44,631 bases of DNA, from contig JAJKJM010000072.1 in assembly GCA_021153985.1 (NCBI GenBank), positions 1 to 44,631 of the forward strand. The letters run 5' to 3'. Shown here one piece after another: positions 6,744 through 15,463 of the stretch. Origin of the DNA: Polaromonas sp. Lineage in GTDB: Bacteria; Pseudomonadota; Gammaproteobacteria; Burkholderiales; Burkholderiaceae_C. A program made the position numbers and the translations under genes. Under the pieces are notes generated by a model. It was not told the origin of the DNA. It ran no database searches and saw nothing but the letters and a program-made list of their open reading frames with translations. How positions within the stretch are numbered: position 1 is the stretch's first letter; the number at the start of each line of letters is the position of its first letter.

Positions 6744-9725
6744 ATGATCATCTGGAGCATTTTTTGGGGCGCCGTCCTGGGCTGGATGTGGCCGGGCTAT
6801 GGCGACTTCGGTGTCTTTCTGGGCGCCTTCCTCGGCTTCTTTGCCGGGTTTTCGCTGCGTTGGGTGGTGCGGTCTGAAGTCGCCGCCGCGCAGAAGAAAC
6901 ATCCGCAAGCCATTGCTGCGCAGACATCTGCCGGCACGGCGCCTGCCGCCAAGCGGGCGGTTGAAACGAAACTCGAAGACGACGGCGGCTTCAAGGATTT
7001 TGAAGACACCAACCCGCTGCTCGCCGCACCGCCGCCAGCAACATTGCCACGGCCTGCCACCGCCGCCGACAACGAAGTTGCCTGGGCCGGTGAACTTGCC
7101 CCCAACGGCCTGCCGCGTGCGCAAGCTGCCCCGGCCGCCGTGGCCGCGGCACCCAAAGCCGTCACACGGCCTGCCCCCGCACCCGCACAACCCAACGCGA
7201 TCGAGCAAGCCCTCACGGCGGCGCAGAACTGGTTCCTCGGCGGCAACACCATCGTGCGCGTGGGCCTGGTGATTTTGTTCATCGGCCTGTCATTCCTGGC
7301 GCGCTACGCCGCATCGGCCGGGCTGTTGCCGGTGGAGTTCCGCCTGGCCGCCATCGGCGCGGCCGCCATTGCGCTGCTGGCCGTGGGTTTTCGCAAGCGC
7401 CACGACAAACCCGGCTTTGCGCTGGCGCTGCAGGGCGCCGGCGTGGCGGTGATGTACCTCACGGTGTTCGCGGCGTTTCGCCTCTATGGCCTGCTGGACC
7501 CGCTGCCGTCGTTCGCGCTGATGATCATCGTCTGCGCCCTCAGCTGCGCGCTGGCGCTGCTGCAAAACTCCCGCGCGCTGGCGGTGGCGGCGTTCGCCGG
7601 CGGCTTTGCCGTGCCGCTGTTGCTGTCGACAGGGCAGGGCAGCCACGTCGGGCTCTTCAGCTATTACACGGTGCTCAACCTCGCCATCCTGTTCATTGCC
7701 TACAAGCGCTCCTGGCGCATCCTGAACGTGGTGGGTTTTATCGCCACCTTCGGCGTGGCCACCGCGTGGGGCGTGCTCAAGTACGTGCCCGAGCATTACG
7801 CCAGCGCGCAGCCTTTCCTCATCGGCTTTGTGCTGATCTACCTCTTCACCGCCATCCTTTATGCGCGCAACACGCCGACCAAGCTGGGCAACGCGGTCGA
7901 CACCATGCTGGTGTTCGGCACGCCACTGGCCGGCTTCGGCCTGCAGGCCGGGCTGGTGCGGGGCATGGAACTGGGCACGGCGTTTTCGGCGTTGGGCTTT
8001 GCCGCGCTCTACCTGTTGACGGCGATGGTGCTGGTGCGCCGCGCGCTGGCCAATTACCGCCTGCTCATCGAATGTTTTATCGCCGTGGGGGTGGGCTTTG
8101 CCACGCTGGCGGTGCCGCTGGCGCTTGACGCGAAGTGGACCTCGGCCGTCTGGGCGCTCGAAGGCGCGGGCGCCTTCTGGGTCGGCATGCGGCAGGCGCG
8201 CTGGATGCCGCGCGCCTTCGGCCTGCTGTTGCAGGGCGTGGCGGCGATGGCGTTTTTGGGCGGGCTTGACGATGCAGGCGCGCTGGGCCGCCACGTCTCG
8301 GCCATTCCTTTCGGCAACCCGGCCTTTATCGGCGCCATGCTGATCGCGCTGCCGGCGCTGCAGCTGGCCTGGTGGCTGCGCAAGCCCTTGCCGCACAGCG
8401 AGTCTTCGTGGGCCAAGGCTTATGCCGGCGTGGAGTCGCAACTCGGCACACCTGTTTACCTCTACGGCTTCTTTTTCTGGTGCCTGGCCTGGCTGCTCGA
8501 AGTCGGCCGCCGCGTGCCGGCGCTGCAAGCCGGTGAGATGCCGCAGCATGTCTTCAATGACCGCACTACCGGCCTGCTGATGATGCTGGCGGTCGTTGCC
8601 AGTGCGGCCCTGTCGATGCTGCTGGGCCTGAAGAAACAGTGGGCCGTGGCCACCTGGCCCGCACGCATCACGGTGGGTGTGCTGGCGCTGGGTTATGTGG
8701 CGCAGGCGGGTGAGGGCTACCGCGTGCTGGCCACGCCGGCATGGGCCGTGTGGCCGGCGGCGCTGGTGCTGCACTACTGGATGCTGCGGCAGACCGACCG
8801 CCAGGCTCTGGCCGCCAGTTCCGCAAACGGTGCGGCTGGTACATCGCCTTACGGCTTCCTGCATGCCGCCAGCGCGTGGCTGGTGACCTTCTTGCTGGCA
8901 GACTGCCTGTGGTCGGGCATCGGCAAGGCCGAGCTCTGGCGCACCTCGTGGGCTGGCGTGGTCTTGCTGGTCAGCGCCATCGCGGTGCTGATGCTGCTGG
9001 TTTTGTGGGCGGGCCGGGCCAACACCGCGGCCTTGCGTTCCGGTGCGAAGTGGCCGCTCAATCCGCACGCGCAGGCTTACTACTGGTATGCCGCCTTGCC
9101 GCTGGCGGTGCTGGTGTTCTGGGGCGCTTTCGCCGCCTCGATCACTTCGTCGGGCCACACTGCGCCGCTGCCTTACATCCCGCTGCTTAACCCGACCGAC
9201 CTGACGCTGGCGCTCGCGCTGGGTGCGCTGGTGTTCTGGCGCCGCGTGCTGGTCACGGCCGCGCCGCCACCGGGCAATGCGGGCTGGGTCACCGGCCGCA
9301 ACGCTCTGGTGGCGCTGGCGCTGCTGGTGTTTGTCGCCGTCAACACCGTGTGGCTGCGCGTGGCGCACCACTTCTTCGGCGTGCGCTGGGACGCCGACGC
9401 GCTCTTCGGCAGCTTCGTCGTGCAAACCGGTTATGCCATCTTGTGGACGCTGCTCGCACTCACACTCATGGTGCTGGCGCACCGGCGCGTACAACGGCCG
9501 CTGTGGCTGGTGGGCGCGGGCCTGCTCGGTTTGGTCGTCGTCAAGCTGCTGTTGATTGACCTGTCTAACGCCGGCGGCGCCGAACGCATCATCGCGTTCA
9601 TCGTCGTGGGTATTTTGATGCTGGTGGTCGGCTACTTTGCGCCGCTGCCGCCCAAGGCGCCCAGCGCGCTTGCAGACGATGCCGCGCCGCCAGATGCCGT
9701 TGAACTGAAAGAGGCCCAGTCATGA
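6744..9725 (+). CDS. DUF2339 polytopic membrane protein
   Basis: Very large integral membrane protein (993 residues) of unknown function. A hydrophobic N-terminal hairpin (IIWSIFWGAVLGWMWPG) is followed by a Pro/Ala-rich soluble linker to about residue 160, then NWFLGGNTIVRVGLVILFIGLSFL, the entry motif of DUF2339 proteins, and some 25 hydrophobic segments to the end. ATG 6744 is preceded by gagggagg. Its stop overlaps the start of the DUF3999 gene (ATGA type), and such pairs are a recurrent two-gene unit, so they may act together in the envelope. No catalytic motif is visible. Confidence 0.85.
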   Translation: MIIWSIFWGAVLGWMWPGYGDFGVFLGAFLGFFAGFSLRWVVRSEVAAAQKKHPQAIAAQTSAGTAPAAKRAVETKLEDDGGFKDFEDTNPLLAAPPPATLPRPATAADNEVAWAGELAPNGLPRAQAAPAAVAAAPKAVTRPAPAPAQPNAIEQALTAAQNWFLGGNTIVRVGLVILFIGLSFLARYAASAGLLPVEFRLAAIGAAAIALLAVGFRKRHDKPGFALALQGAGVAVMYLTVFAAFRLYGLLDPLPSFALMIIVCALSCALALLQNSRALAVAAFAGGFAVPLLLSTGQGSHVGLFSYYTVLNLAILFIAYKRSWRILNVVGFIATFGVATAWGVLKYVPEHYASAQPFLIGFVLIYLFTAILYARNTPTKLGNAVDTMLVFGTPLAGFGLQAGLVRGMELGTAFSALGFAALYLLTAMVLVRRALANYRLLIECFIAVGVGFATLAVPLALDAKWTSAVWALEGAGAFWVGMRQARWMPRAFGLLLQGVAAMAFLGGLDDAGALGRHVSAIPFGNPAFIGAMLIALPALQLAWWLRKPLPHSESSWAKAYAGVESQLGTPVYLYGFFFWCLAWLLEVGRRVPALQAGEMPQHVFNDRTTGLLMMLAVVASAALSMLLGLKKQWAVATWPARITVGVLALGYVAQAGEGYRVLATPAWAVWPAALVLHYWMLRQTDRQALAASSANGAAGTSPYGFLHAASAWLVTFLLADCLWSGIGKAELWRTSWAGVVLLVSAIAVLMLLVLWAGRANTAALRSGAKWPLNPHAQAYYWYAALPLAVLVFWGAFAASITSSGHTAPLPYIPLLNPTDLTLALALGALVFWRRVLVTAAPPPGNAGWVTGRNALVALALLVFVAVNTVWLRVAHHFFGVRWDADALFGSFVVQTGYAILWTLLALTLMVLAHRRVQRPLWLVGAGLLGLVVVKLLLIDLSNAGGAERIIAFIVVGILMLVVGYFAPLPPKAPSALADDAAPPDAVELKEAQS

Positions 9726-11194
9726 GAATGCCGATGCAAATGAACACGCGATTTTTACGGCTTGCCTTGTCTGCCGCGCTGGCCGCACCCATGGTGGTGC
9801 TGGCCGCCGATGCGCCCGATGCGGGCAATGCGAAGTCGTACGCCATCCGCATTCCGGTCGCGGCTGTGCCCGACGCACCGCTGCAGCGCCTGCTGCTGCC
9901 GGCCGAGGCATTGGTGCGCCTGCAAAACGCGGGATACGCAGACCTGCGCCTCTTCAACGCCGCGGGCCAGCCCGTGCCCATGGCGCTGGCAGAGGTGCCC
10001 ACCACCAACGCCACCGAAGAAAAACAGGTCAAGCTGCCGGCTTATCCCATCCTGGGCAACGCGTCAGCCACAGTGGCGGGCTTGGAAGGTATGTCGCTGC
10101 GCATTGAAGAGCGCCAGGGCCGCCGCGTGGTGCAGCTCAACACCAACGGCAGTACGACAACAACAACCGGCACTGCATCGCAACAAAAGGTGCTGGGCGC
10201 GTTGCTAGACGCGCGCGCCGTCAACCTGCCTGCGGTGCGCCTTACGCTCGACGCCGATTTGCCCGTCGGCCAGCCCATCACCTTCAACGTGCAGGCCAGC
10301 AAAGACCTGAAGAGCTGGCGCGCCCTGGCCGACACAGTGCTGTACCGTGCCGATGCATCCGCCCCCGCCGCCAGCCTGGGCGACAGCAGCCTGGCGCTCT
10401 CGATGGCCGAACTCAAAGACCACTACCTGCGCATCACCTGGGGCGACGCCGCCGTCACGCTGCGCGGCGCCACGCTGGTCACGTCGCGCAACACCGCCAC
10501 GCGTGAACGCATCAACGCCACCATGGCCGCGCCTGCGATGGCCGGCCCGCGCGAGCTGAGTTTTGCCTTGCCCTTTGCCACGCCCGTTGCAGCGCTGAAG
10601 ATCACACCCAAAGACGCCAACGTGCTGGTGCCCGTGCGCGTGCTGGGCCGCAATGACCGCAACCAGCCCTGGTCCTTGCTGGCCACGGCGGTGGTCTACC
10701 GGCTCACCACGGCAGGCAAAGAACAAACCAGCGGCCCGGTCGAACTGCAAGGCGCATCAGTGCGCGAAGTGAAGATCGAAGCCGACGCCAAGACGCCGGG
10801 CTTTGCCGCCGCGCCCGACATCGTCTTGCAGTTCGAGCCCGCGCAGCTCGTCTTCCTGGCCAGCGGGCGGGGGCCCTTCACTTTGGCCGCAGGGCTGGCA
10901 GGCCCGGCGGGCGCTGCTGGCGCCTTTCTGCCCATGGCCAGTTTGATCCCCGGCTACAAAGCGTCGCAAGAAAACGCGCTGCCTCTTGCCAAAGCTGATG
11001 TGTCCAAAGCCGAAGCCAGCGGCGGCAACGCCAGCCTGGCCGGCCCGCTGGTCGCCGCGCAGGCGCCGGGCGACGGCATCCCCACCCGCACGCTGGTGCT
11101 GTGGGCCATCTTGCTGGCAGGTGCGTTGGCGCTGGGCGCCATGGCCTGGGTGCTGATGAAGCAGACCAAACGGCCACCAGCACAAGGTCAATAA
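9722..11194 (+). CDS. DUF3999 family exported membrane-anchored protein
   Basis: Function unknown. The 490-residue product has a cleavable-type signal peptide (FLRLALSAALAAPMVVLAADA, about residues 11-30), a long beta-rich periplasmic region (about 40-455) and a single C-terminal transmembrane helix (TLVLWAILLAGALALGAMAWVLM, about 458-480) with a short basic cytoplasmic tail. This is the DUF3999 layout. The start overlaps the end of the DUF2339 gene by four bases, implying translational coupling and a shared role. Several Met codons lie near the start (9722, 9728, 9734, 9740), so the exact start is uncertain. Confidence 0.82.
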   Translation: MRMPMQMNTRFLRLALSAALAAPMVVLAADAPDAGNAKSYAIRIPVAAVPDAPLQRLLLPAEALVRLQNAGYADLRLFNAAGQPVPMALAEVPTTNATEEKQVKLPAYPILGNASATVAGLEGMSLRIEERQGRRVVQLNTNGSTTTTTGTASQQKVLGALLDARAVNLPAVRLTLDADLPVGQPITFNVQASKDLKSWRALADTVLYRADASAPAASLGDSSLALSMAELKDHYLRITWGDAAVTLRGATLVTSRNTATRERINATMAAPAMAGPRELSFALPFATPVAALKITPKDANVLVPVRVLGRNDRNQPWSLLATAVVYRLTTAGKEQTSGPVELQGASVREVKIEADAKTPGFAAAPDIVLQFEPAQLVFLASGRGPFTLAAGLAGPAGAAGAFLPMASLIPGYKASQENALPLAKADVSKAEASGGNASLAGPLVAAQAPGDGIPTRTLVLWAILLAGALALGAMAWVLMKQTKRPPAQGQ

Positions 11195-11223
11195 CGCTGT
11201 TTGGTTGCACCGCTCAGTACTAG

Positions 11224-11284
11224 ATGCTATTAATTCAGGAGCGCCTAGCCTATGTCCCTATTGGGCTAGAAGCACTTTTGGCTC
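11224..11284 (+). repeat. intergenic repeat, copy 3 of 3, reaching into the lrp 3' end
   Basis: GATGCTATTAATTCAGGAGC, then a variable centre, then ATTGGGCTAGAAGC and TTTTGGCT. It closely matches the inverted copy at 4382-4441. Its right part overlaps the last codons of the Lrp gene and supplies that protein's final residues. Confidence 0.6.
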
Positions 11285-11743
11285 AAACTTTGCACGCTTG
11301 GTGCTGAAGAAGGCTTTCACGTTTCGCACATTCGCATCGCTGGTAAACAGCCGCTGCGCCAGCGCCAGGTAGCGCGGCATGTCGGCCACATGCACCACCA
11401 GTACAAAGTCCGGCCCCGGTGAGACGCGGTAGCACTGCTGCACGGCGTCGTCCTGCACCACGCGCGCTTCAAACGCCTCTTGCTGCTCGGCGCCCTGCCG
11501 CTCGAGCGTAATTTCGACCAGCGCCGTCAGCCCGTGGCCGGTGATGGCGGCCAGCTTGTCGGTGCTCAGCACGGCAATCTCGCGCTCCACCAAACCCGCA
11601 TCGCGCAGGCGCTTGACGCGGCGCAGGCAGGTGGGCGGCGAGATGTGCGTACGCTCGGCCAACGCTTGGTTGCTCAGTGAAGCATCGGTTTGCAGGCTGT
11701 CGAGCAGTTTCAGATCCGTCTCATCTATGGCGATTTGTTCCAT
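11258..11743 (-). CDS. Lrp/AsnC family transcriptional regulator
   Basis: 161-residue regulator with an N-terminal helix-turn-helix (about 8-60; DLKLLDSLQTDASLSNQALAERTHISPPTCLRRVKRL) and a C-terminal RAM effector domain (about 75-150; VSPGPDFVLVVHVADMPRYLAL). Such proteins bind DNA as oligomers and respond to amino acids. Two exact copies of TGAAATTAAATTC lie just upstream and are likely its operators. It is divergent from glmS, but control of glmS is only a possibility. The last residues (EPKVLLAQ) are encoded inside the dispersed repeat, so the original C-terminus may have been replaced. Confidence 0.9.
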   Translation of the reverse strand: MEQIAIDETDLKLLDSLQTDASLSNQALAERTHISPPTCLRRVKRLRDAGLVEREIAVLSTDKLAAITGHGLTALVEITLERQGAEQQEAFEARVVQDDAVQQCYRVSPGPDFVLVVHVADMPRYLALAQRLFTSDANVRNVKAFFSTKRAKFEPKVLLAQ

Positions 11744-11757
11744 AACCTAATGTTAAA

Positions 11758-11799
11758 TGAAATTAAATTCAATGAATGCGTTTTTGTGAAATTAAATTC
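11758..11799. promoter_or_regulatory. paired TGAAATTAAATTC repeats between lrp and glmS (candidate Lrp operator)
   Basis: Two exact 13-base copies at 11758-11770 and 11787-11799, 29 bases apart start to start, in an AT-rich 136-base gap. Each is near-palindromic (GAAATTAAATTC). The place and type fit autoregulatory Lrp/AsnC sites; the glmS promoter probably lies in the same gap. Confidence 0.5.
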
Positions 11800-11879
11800 C
11801 AAATACCGGTAAAAATCAATCACATAAGAAAGCATCAAGTCCGTAGCATCCACTCATTGATCTTTTCAGGAGACTTCCC

Positions 11880-13736
11880 ATGTGCGGCATCGTTGCTTCC
11901 GTTTCGACGCGAAATATTGTTCCCATCCTGGTGCAGGGCCTGCAGCGCCTTGAGTACCGCGGTTATGACTCTTGCGGCGTGGCGGTGTATGCCGGCGGCC
12001 TGAAGCGCGCACGCAGCACCTCCCGCGTGGCCGAGCTGCAAGAACAAGTCGCCCACGACAAGCTCGAAGGCGGCACCGGCATTGCCCATACCCGCTGGGC
12101 CACCCACGGCGCACCGGCCGTGCACAACGCCCACCCGCACTTCAGCCACGGCAGCGGCGACGGCGCCACCGCGCGCGCCGGCAAGGTTGCGCTGGTGCAC
12201 AACGGCATCATCGAAAACTACGAAGAACTGCGTGCCGGCCTCAAGGCCAAGGGCTACGCCTTTGAAAGCCAGACCGACACCGAAGTCATCGTGCATCTGA
12301 TGGACAGCCTGTACGACGGCGATTTGTTTGAAGCCCTGAAGGCCACCGTCGCGCAACTGCACGGCGCCTACGCCATTGCCGCCTTCTGCAAAGACGAGCC
12401 GCACCGCGTCGTCGGCGCGCGCGCCGGCTCGCCGCTCATCCTGGGCGTGGGCAAAGACAAAGAAAAGTCCGAGAACTTTCTCGCCAGCGACGCCATGGCC
12501 CTGGCCGGCGTCACCGACCAGATCGTCTACCTCGAAGAAGGCGACATGGTCGACATCCAGCTCGGCAAATACTGGGTCGTCGGCAAAGACGGCAAGCCCG
12601 CGCAGCGCGACGTCAAAACCGTGCAGGCCCACAGCGGCGCCGCAGAGCTCGGCCCCTACCGCCACTACATGCAAAAAGAAATCTTCGAGCAGCCACGCGC
12701 CATTGCCGACACGCTCGAAGGTGTCGAAGGCATAGTCCCCGAGCTGTTTGGCGACGAAGCCTTCCGCGTCTTCAAAGATATTGATTCGGTACTCATCCTC
12801 GCCTGCGGCACCAGCTACTACAGCGGCTGCGCCGCCAAGTACTGGCTCGAGTCGATTGCCGGCATCCCCACCCAAGTCGAAGTGGCCAGCGAATACCGTT
12901 ACCGCAGCTCCGTGCCCAACCCGAAATCCCTCGTTGTCACTATCACCCAAAGCGGTGAGACTGCCGACACATTGGCTGCACTGCGCCACGCCCAAAGCCT
13001 GGGCATGACGCAAACCCTCACCATCTGCAATGTGTCGACGTCTGCCATGGTGCGCGAATGCAAGCTCGCCTACATCACCCGCGCCGGCGTTGAGATCGGT
13101 GTCGCCTCCACCAAAGCCTTCACCACCCAGCTTGCAGGCCTCTTCCTGCTCACACTCGCCCTGGCACAAAGCAAAGGCAAGCTCACAGACGAAGAAGAAG
13201 CCGGCCACCTCAAAGCCATGCGCCACCTGCCCGCAGCCCTGCAAGCCGTGCTGGCGCTAGAGCCGCAGGTCATCAGCTGGGCCGAAGACTTCGCCAAGAT
13301 GGAAAACGCACTTTTCCTGGGCCGTGGCCTGCATTACCCCATCGCACTCGAAGGCGCACTGAAGCTCAAAGAGATCAGCTACATCCACGCCGAGGCCTAC
13401 CCCGCCGGTGAACTCAAACACGGCCCCCTGGCGCTAGTCACCAGCGAGATGCCCGTCGTCACCGTCGCCCCCAACGACGCATTGCTCGAAAAACTCAAAA
13501 GCAATATGCAGGAAGTCCGCGCCCGCGGCGGCGTCCTCTACGTATTGGCAGACGCAGACAGCCACATCGAAAGCGGTGAAGGCCTGCACGTGATCCGCAT
13601 GCCCGAACACTACGGCGCGCTGAGCCCGCTGCTGCATGTGGTGCCGCTGCAGCTGCTGGCGTATCACACGGCTGTGGCGCGCGGGACGGATGTGGACAAA
13701 CCAAGAAACCTGGCTAAATCCGTCACTGTGGAGTGA
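11880..13736 (+). CDS. glmS: glutamine--fructose-6-phosphate aminotransferase (isomerizing)
   Basis: Makes glucosamine-6-phosphate from fructose-6-phosphate and glutamine, the first step of UDP-GlcNAc and hence peptidoglycan and LPS synthesis, in the cytoplasm. The 618-residue product begins MCGIVASV, with Cys2 as the glutaminase nucleophile after Met removal. The class II glutaminase domain (1-230; [19 protein letters not shown]) is followed by two SIS isomerase domains ([48 protein letters not shown]). It ends [15 protein letters not shown], the invariant C-terminus that forms the Tn7 attachment site. Complete and apparently functional; the mobile element starts just downstream without damaging it. 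Confidence 0.98.
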   Translation: MCGIVASVSTRNIVPILVQGLQRLEYRGYDSCGVAVYAGGLKRARSTSRVAELQEQVAHDKLEGGTGIAHTRWATHGAPAVHNAHPHFSHGSGDGATARAGKVALVHNGIIENYEELRAGLKAKGYAFESQTDTEVIVHLMDSLYDGDLFEALKATVAQLHGAYAIAAFCKDEPHRVVGARAGSPLILGVGKDKEKSENFLASDAMALAGVTDQIVYLEEGDMVDIQLGKYWVVGKDGKPAQRDVKTVQAHSGAAELGPYRHYMQKEIFEQPRAIADTLEGVEGIVPELFGDEAFRVFKDIDSVLILACGTSYYSGCAAKYWLESIAGIPTQVEVASEYRYRSSVPNPKSLVVTITQSGETADTLAALRHAQSLGMTQTLTICNVSTSAMVRECKLAYITRAGVEIGVASTKAFTTQLAGLFLLTLALAQSKGKLTDEEEAGHLKAMRHLPAALQAVLALEPQVISWAEDFAKMENALFLGRGLHYPIALEGALKLKEISYIHAEAYPAGELKHGPLALVTSEMPVVTVAPNDALLEKLKSNMQEVRARGGVLYVLADADSHIESGEGLHVIRMPEHYGALSPLLHVVPLQLLAYHTAVARGTDVDKPRNLAKSVTVE

Positions 13737-13757
13737 CGGATTTAGGGCGGCATGCAA
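13700..13757 (+). other. attTn7: TnsD recognition region in the glmS 3' end and insertion point
   Basis: The last glmS codons (aacctggctaaatccgtcac, then tgtggagtga) match the sequence recognised by TnsD of Tn7. Tn7 inserts roughly 20-25 bases beyond the glmS stop. A TG-starting candidate terminus (TGCTATTCCGCGCAATTAAAG) begins at 13758, 22 bases after the stop, and the first TnsB-type site is 15 bases further on. This strongly suggests that a Tn7-family element inserted here; the exact junction and target duplication were not proven. Confidence 0.7.
13714..13745 (+). repeat. perfect 14-bp hairpin spanning the glmS stop codon
   Basis: CTAAATCCGTCACT, loop GTGG, then AGTGACGGATTTAG. The stem is perfect, includes the glmS stop codon in its right arm and covers the core of the TnsD recognition sequence. 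No T-run follows, so it is not a standard intrinsic terminator, although it may protect or end the glmS mRNA. Confidence 0.75.
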
Positions 13758-13875
13758 TGCTATTCCGCGCAATTAAAGTCGTAAACAGGTTATTAAAGTC
13801 GTAAACACGGCGCTAGCATCCATGCGGGTTTGCGGGCTGTTGGATATTTGAGACGGATTTCTAAAGTCGTAAACA
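13758..13875 (+). mobile_element. glmS-proximal end of the Tn7-like transposon with three TnsB-type sites
   Basis: TAAAGTCGTAAACA occurs three times in the same orientation, at 13774-13787, 13794-13807 and 13862-13875. The first two are spaced 20 bases apart, like the packed sites of a Tn7 right end, and the core resembles the ATAAAGTCTTAAAC sites I remember from Tn7R. No TGTGGGCG-type terminus is present, but elements of different TnsB families differ there. The remaining stretch to 14159 contains a 16-base perfect palindrome (13922-13937) and no convincing gene. Confidence 0.7.
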
Positions 13876-14159
13876 CGTACTTCCGAAGAAGTTCTTCTGC
13901 CAACAATGGCAATATGTAGCCCTCGCTAGCTAGCGAGTTCTCTTGCTGGCGTGCGATGCGCAGGCGATTACCGGCAAATGACTCCTCCATAGAGGTCGCT
14001 CCGCAAGACGCTCCACAAAATGGAGTCGTACATGGTTCTGGAACTGGGCATCTTCTGATCTGCAAGCTCAAGTGCGCAACAAGCGGTGCTTTTACCGTTC
14101 CCGATTGGGCTCATGCCCCTCCATTGCTTGTTTTCGGATGCGCTGCGGTTGCATATATC

Positions 14160-15035
14160 CTATCTGCGCTTTGTTCGTTTCGAGAACTGTAGGACTCCAT
14201 CCAGCTCCTTGAGCCCGCCATCATCCTCTAGTGGCTTTGCCGAGAATGTGTTAACTGGCTCTTCTGGGCCGCTATCGCCGTCAAACCAAAGCAGTGCGAA
14301 GGTTTCGTCATACTCGGGATAGTGCTTGGCCAGCTCGATAAGGTCATAACCTTGAGGCCAGTCTTGGAACCATACGTCTTGGGAAACATCTGAAGATTCG
14401 CCGGAACGTTCACTATCCTTCACTAACTGGTGGGCTACGGAGCCGCCAGGGATAGGCGATTTCGGCACGATCCAAGCGTTCAGCGTGCGCAGAGTTGCAG
14501 AGCGCGAAGCGTGGCGAATGACACTGGAGTTCATCGTGACGAAAGCACAGGGGTAGTCTGTAACAGCGGCCACGCGCGAGGCCGTAGCAGAAAACGAGGT
14601 CACATACTTGGCTCGAAGCCGCTCAACCAACTCAAAAGAAGGCTCCGCCTTATCCACATCGGCTTTGAATTGTTCATACGGCATTAGTAGCTCAGCCGCG
14701 AACATGTCACAGGCAATTTCGTTGTCTTCACGTTTAGCGTAAGACCAAGGCGGAGTCTCTTTGTGATTGGAGCTGAGATCAAGCACGATATGCCCGATCT
14801 CATGGCAGGCGGAAAATCTCTGGCGCTCTCGTCGTTCCAGCTCATTCACAATGATGGTTGACGTGCCATCTCGTTTGGTTAACGTGTAGCCGGAGTCGCC
14901 TTCGCTCATCTCCTCGGTTTTCAGCTTGGCCTTGACCTTCTGGATGTAAACCGACAGATTCGTATCGATTCTGGACAAATCCAGACCCACCATAAACTGG
15001 CGCGCCTTGTTACGGATATCCAGTTCGTCGACCAC
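14160..15035 (-). CDS. ImmA/IrrE family metallopeptidase, CapP-like
   Basis: Zinc protease that cleaves a partner HTH repressor. The 291-residue product contains CHEIGHIVLDL, a gluzincin HEXXH motif, followed by NEIACDMFAAELLMP, the third-ligand region of the ImmA/IrrE family. The C-terminal half is family-specific. The likely start is the GTG at 15035, one base after the stop of the HTH gene (tga-c-GTG), so the two are tightly coupled. In CBASS and other defence loci, pairs of this kind (CapH repressor, CapP protease) turn on the adjacent operon on DNA damage; here the pair is divergent from a CBASS operon, as expected. Alternative reading: a stand-alone toxin-antitoxin pair of RosmerTA type. 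Confidence 0.82.
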   Translation of the reverse strand: MVDELDIRNKARQFMVGLDLSRIDTNLSVYIQKVKAKLKTEEMSEGDSGYTLTKRDGTSTIIVNELERRERQRFSACHEIGHIVLDLSSNHKETPPWSYAKREDNEIACDMFAAELLMPYEQFKADVDKAEPSFELVERLRAKYVTSFSATASRVAAVTDYPCAFVTMNSSVIRHASRSATLRTLNAWIVPKSPIPGGSVAHQLVKDSERSGESSDVSQDVWFQDWPQGYDLIELAKHYPEYDETFALLWFDGDSGPEEPVNTFSAKPLEDDGGLKELDGVLQFSKRTKRR

Positions 15036-15036
15036 G

Positions 15037-15408
15037 TCAGTCCTCGAACGCTTTGCGCACGCGAGCTTCGATGGTTTCCATGTCGGGGCGCGCGCCACCG
15101 CGGTGCCGCATGCTGGCACCCATCTCAAACATCTCAGCGGTCATGTCGGTGCCCAGTGTGTACTCCACCCAGTCAGGGTTGGCCTCATTGGCCGTCAGCC
15201 ATTGCGCCATCTCGATTTCTCGTTGATCGGCTTTAAGAACGCGTAGTAGCCGAGTCAGTAGATCGTCGGAGGGCGACTGCTTTTCGCCGGTTTCCAGGCG
15301 ATAGATATACGTGTGATCGATATCCGCGAGCTGTCCCAGCTCGCGGGAGGACAGGTCTCGGGCTTCGCGCAATTTACGCAAAAGCAACCCTAGGCCGGAC
15401 TGCGCCAT
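15037..15408 (-). CDS. XRE-family HTH repressor, CapH-like
   Basis: 123-residue DNA-binding protein. The N-terminal 65 residues are a canonical XRE helix-turn-helix (LLRKLREARDLSSRELGQLADIDHTYIYRLETGEKQ); the rest is a charged tail that could include the cleavage site and a dimer region. ATG 15408 starts directly at the domain (MAQSGLGLLL), while the longer frame adds 12 residues overlapping the inverted repeats. It lies immediately upstream of the ImmA/IrrE protease and divergent from the phospholipase-CBASS operon, so it is probably the repressor of both. Targets are inferred from layout. Confidence 0.8.
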   Translation of the reverse strand: MAQSGLGLLLRKLREARDLSSRELGQLADIDHTYIYRLETGEKQSPSDDLLTRLLRVLKADQREIEMAQWLTANEANPDWVEYTLGTDMTAEMFEMGASMRHRGGARPDMETIEARVRKAFED

Positions 15409-15423
15409 TAAATAATTCCTTCC

Positions 15424-15463
15424 ACGCCAAAAAAAGGCGTACACTGTTGCCTATGCAAGCAAC
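15424..15463. promoter_or_regulatory. inverted-repeat cluster between the regulator pair and the CBASS operon
   Basis: Two inverted repeats lie side by side: ACGCC-A7-GGCGT (15424-15440) and GTTGC-8-GCAAC (15446-15463). They sit just upstream of the HTH gene start and in the divergent gap, the expected place for operators of the CapH-like protein. A TTGCAT / T-rich pair on the minus strand could be its promoter. The rest of the 257-base gap holds no convincing gene. Confidence 0.5.

Noticed and set aside
7290..9494. 734-codon open frame on the minus strand
   Set aside because: It is a shadow of the high-GC DUF2339 gene: rich in His, Gln and Arg, without hydrophobic core pattern.
11835..13244. 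469-codon minus-strand frame opposite glmS
   Set aside because: Antisense artefact of a strongly biased gene; glmS is unmistakable on the plus strand.
13714..13745. Reading the glmS hairpin as a standard intrinsic terminator
   Set aside because: No T-run follows and the stop codon lies inside the stem, so it is listed only as a hairpin.
13956..14192. 78-codon frame near the glmS-side transposon end
   Set aside because: It overlaps the ImmA/IrrE gene end, has no good start signal and no recognisable motif.
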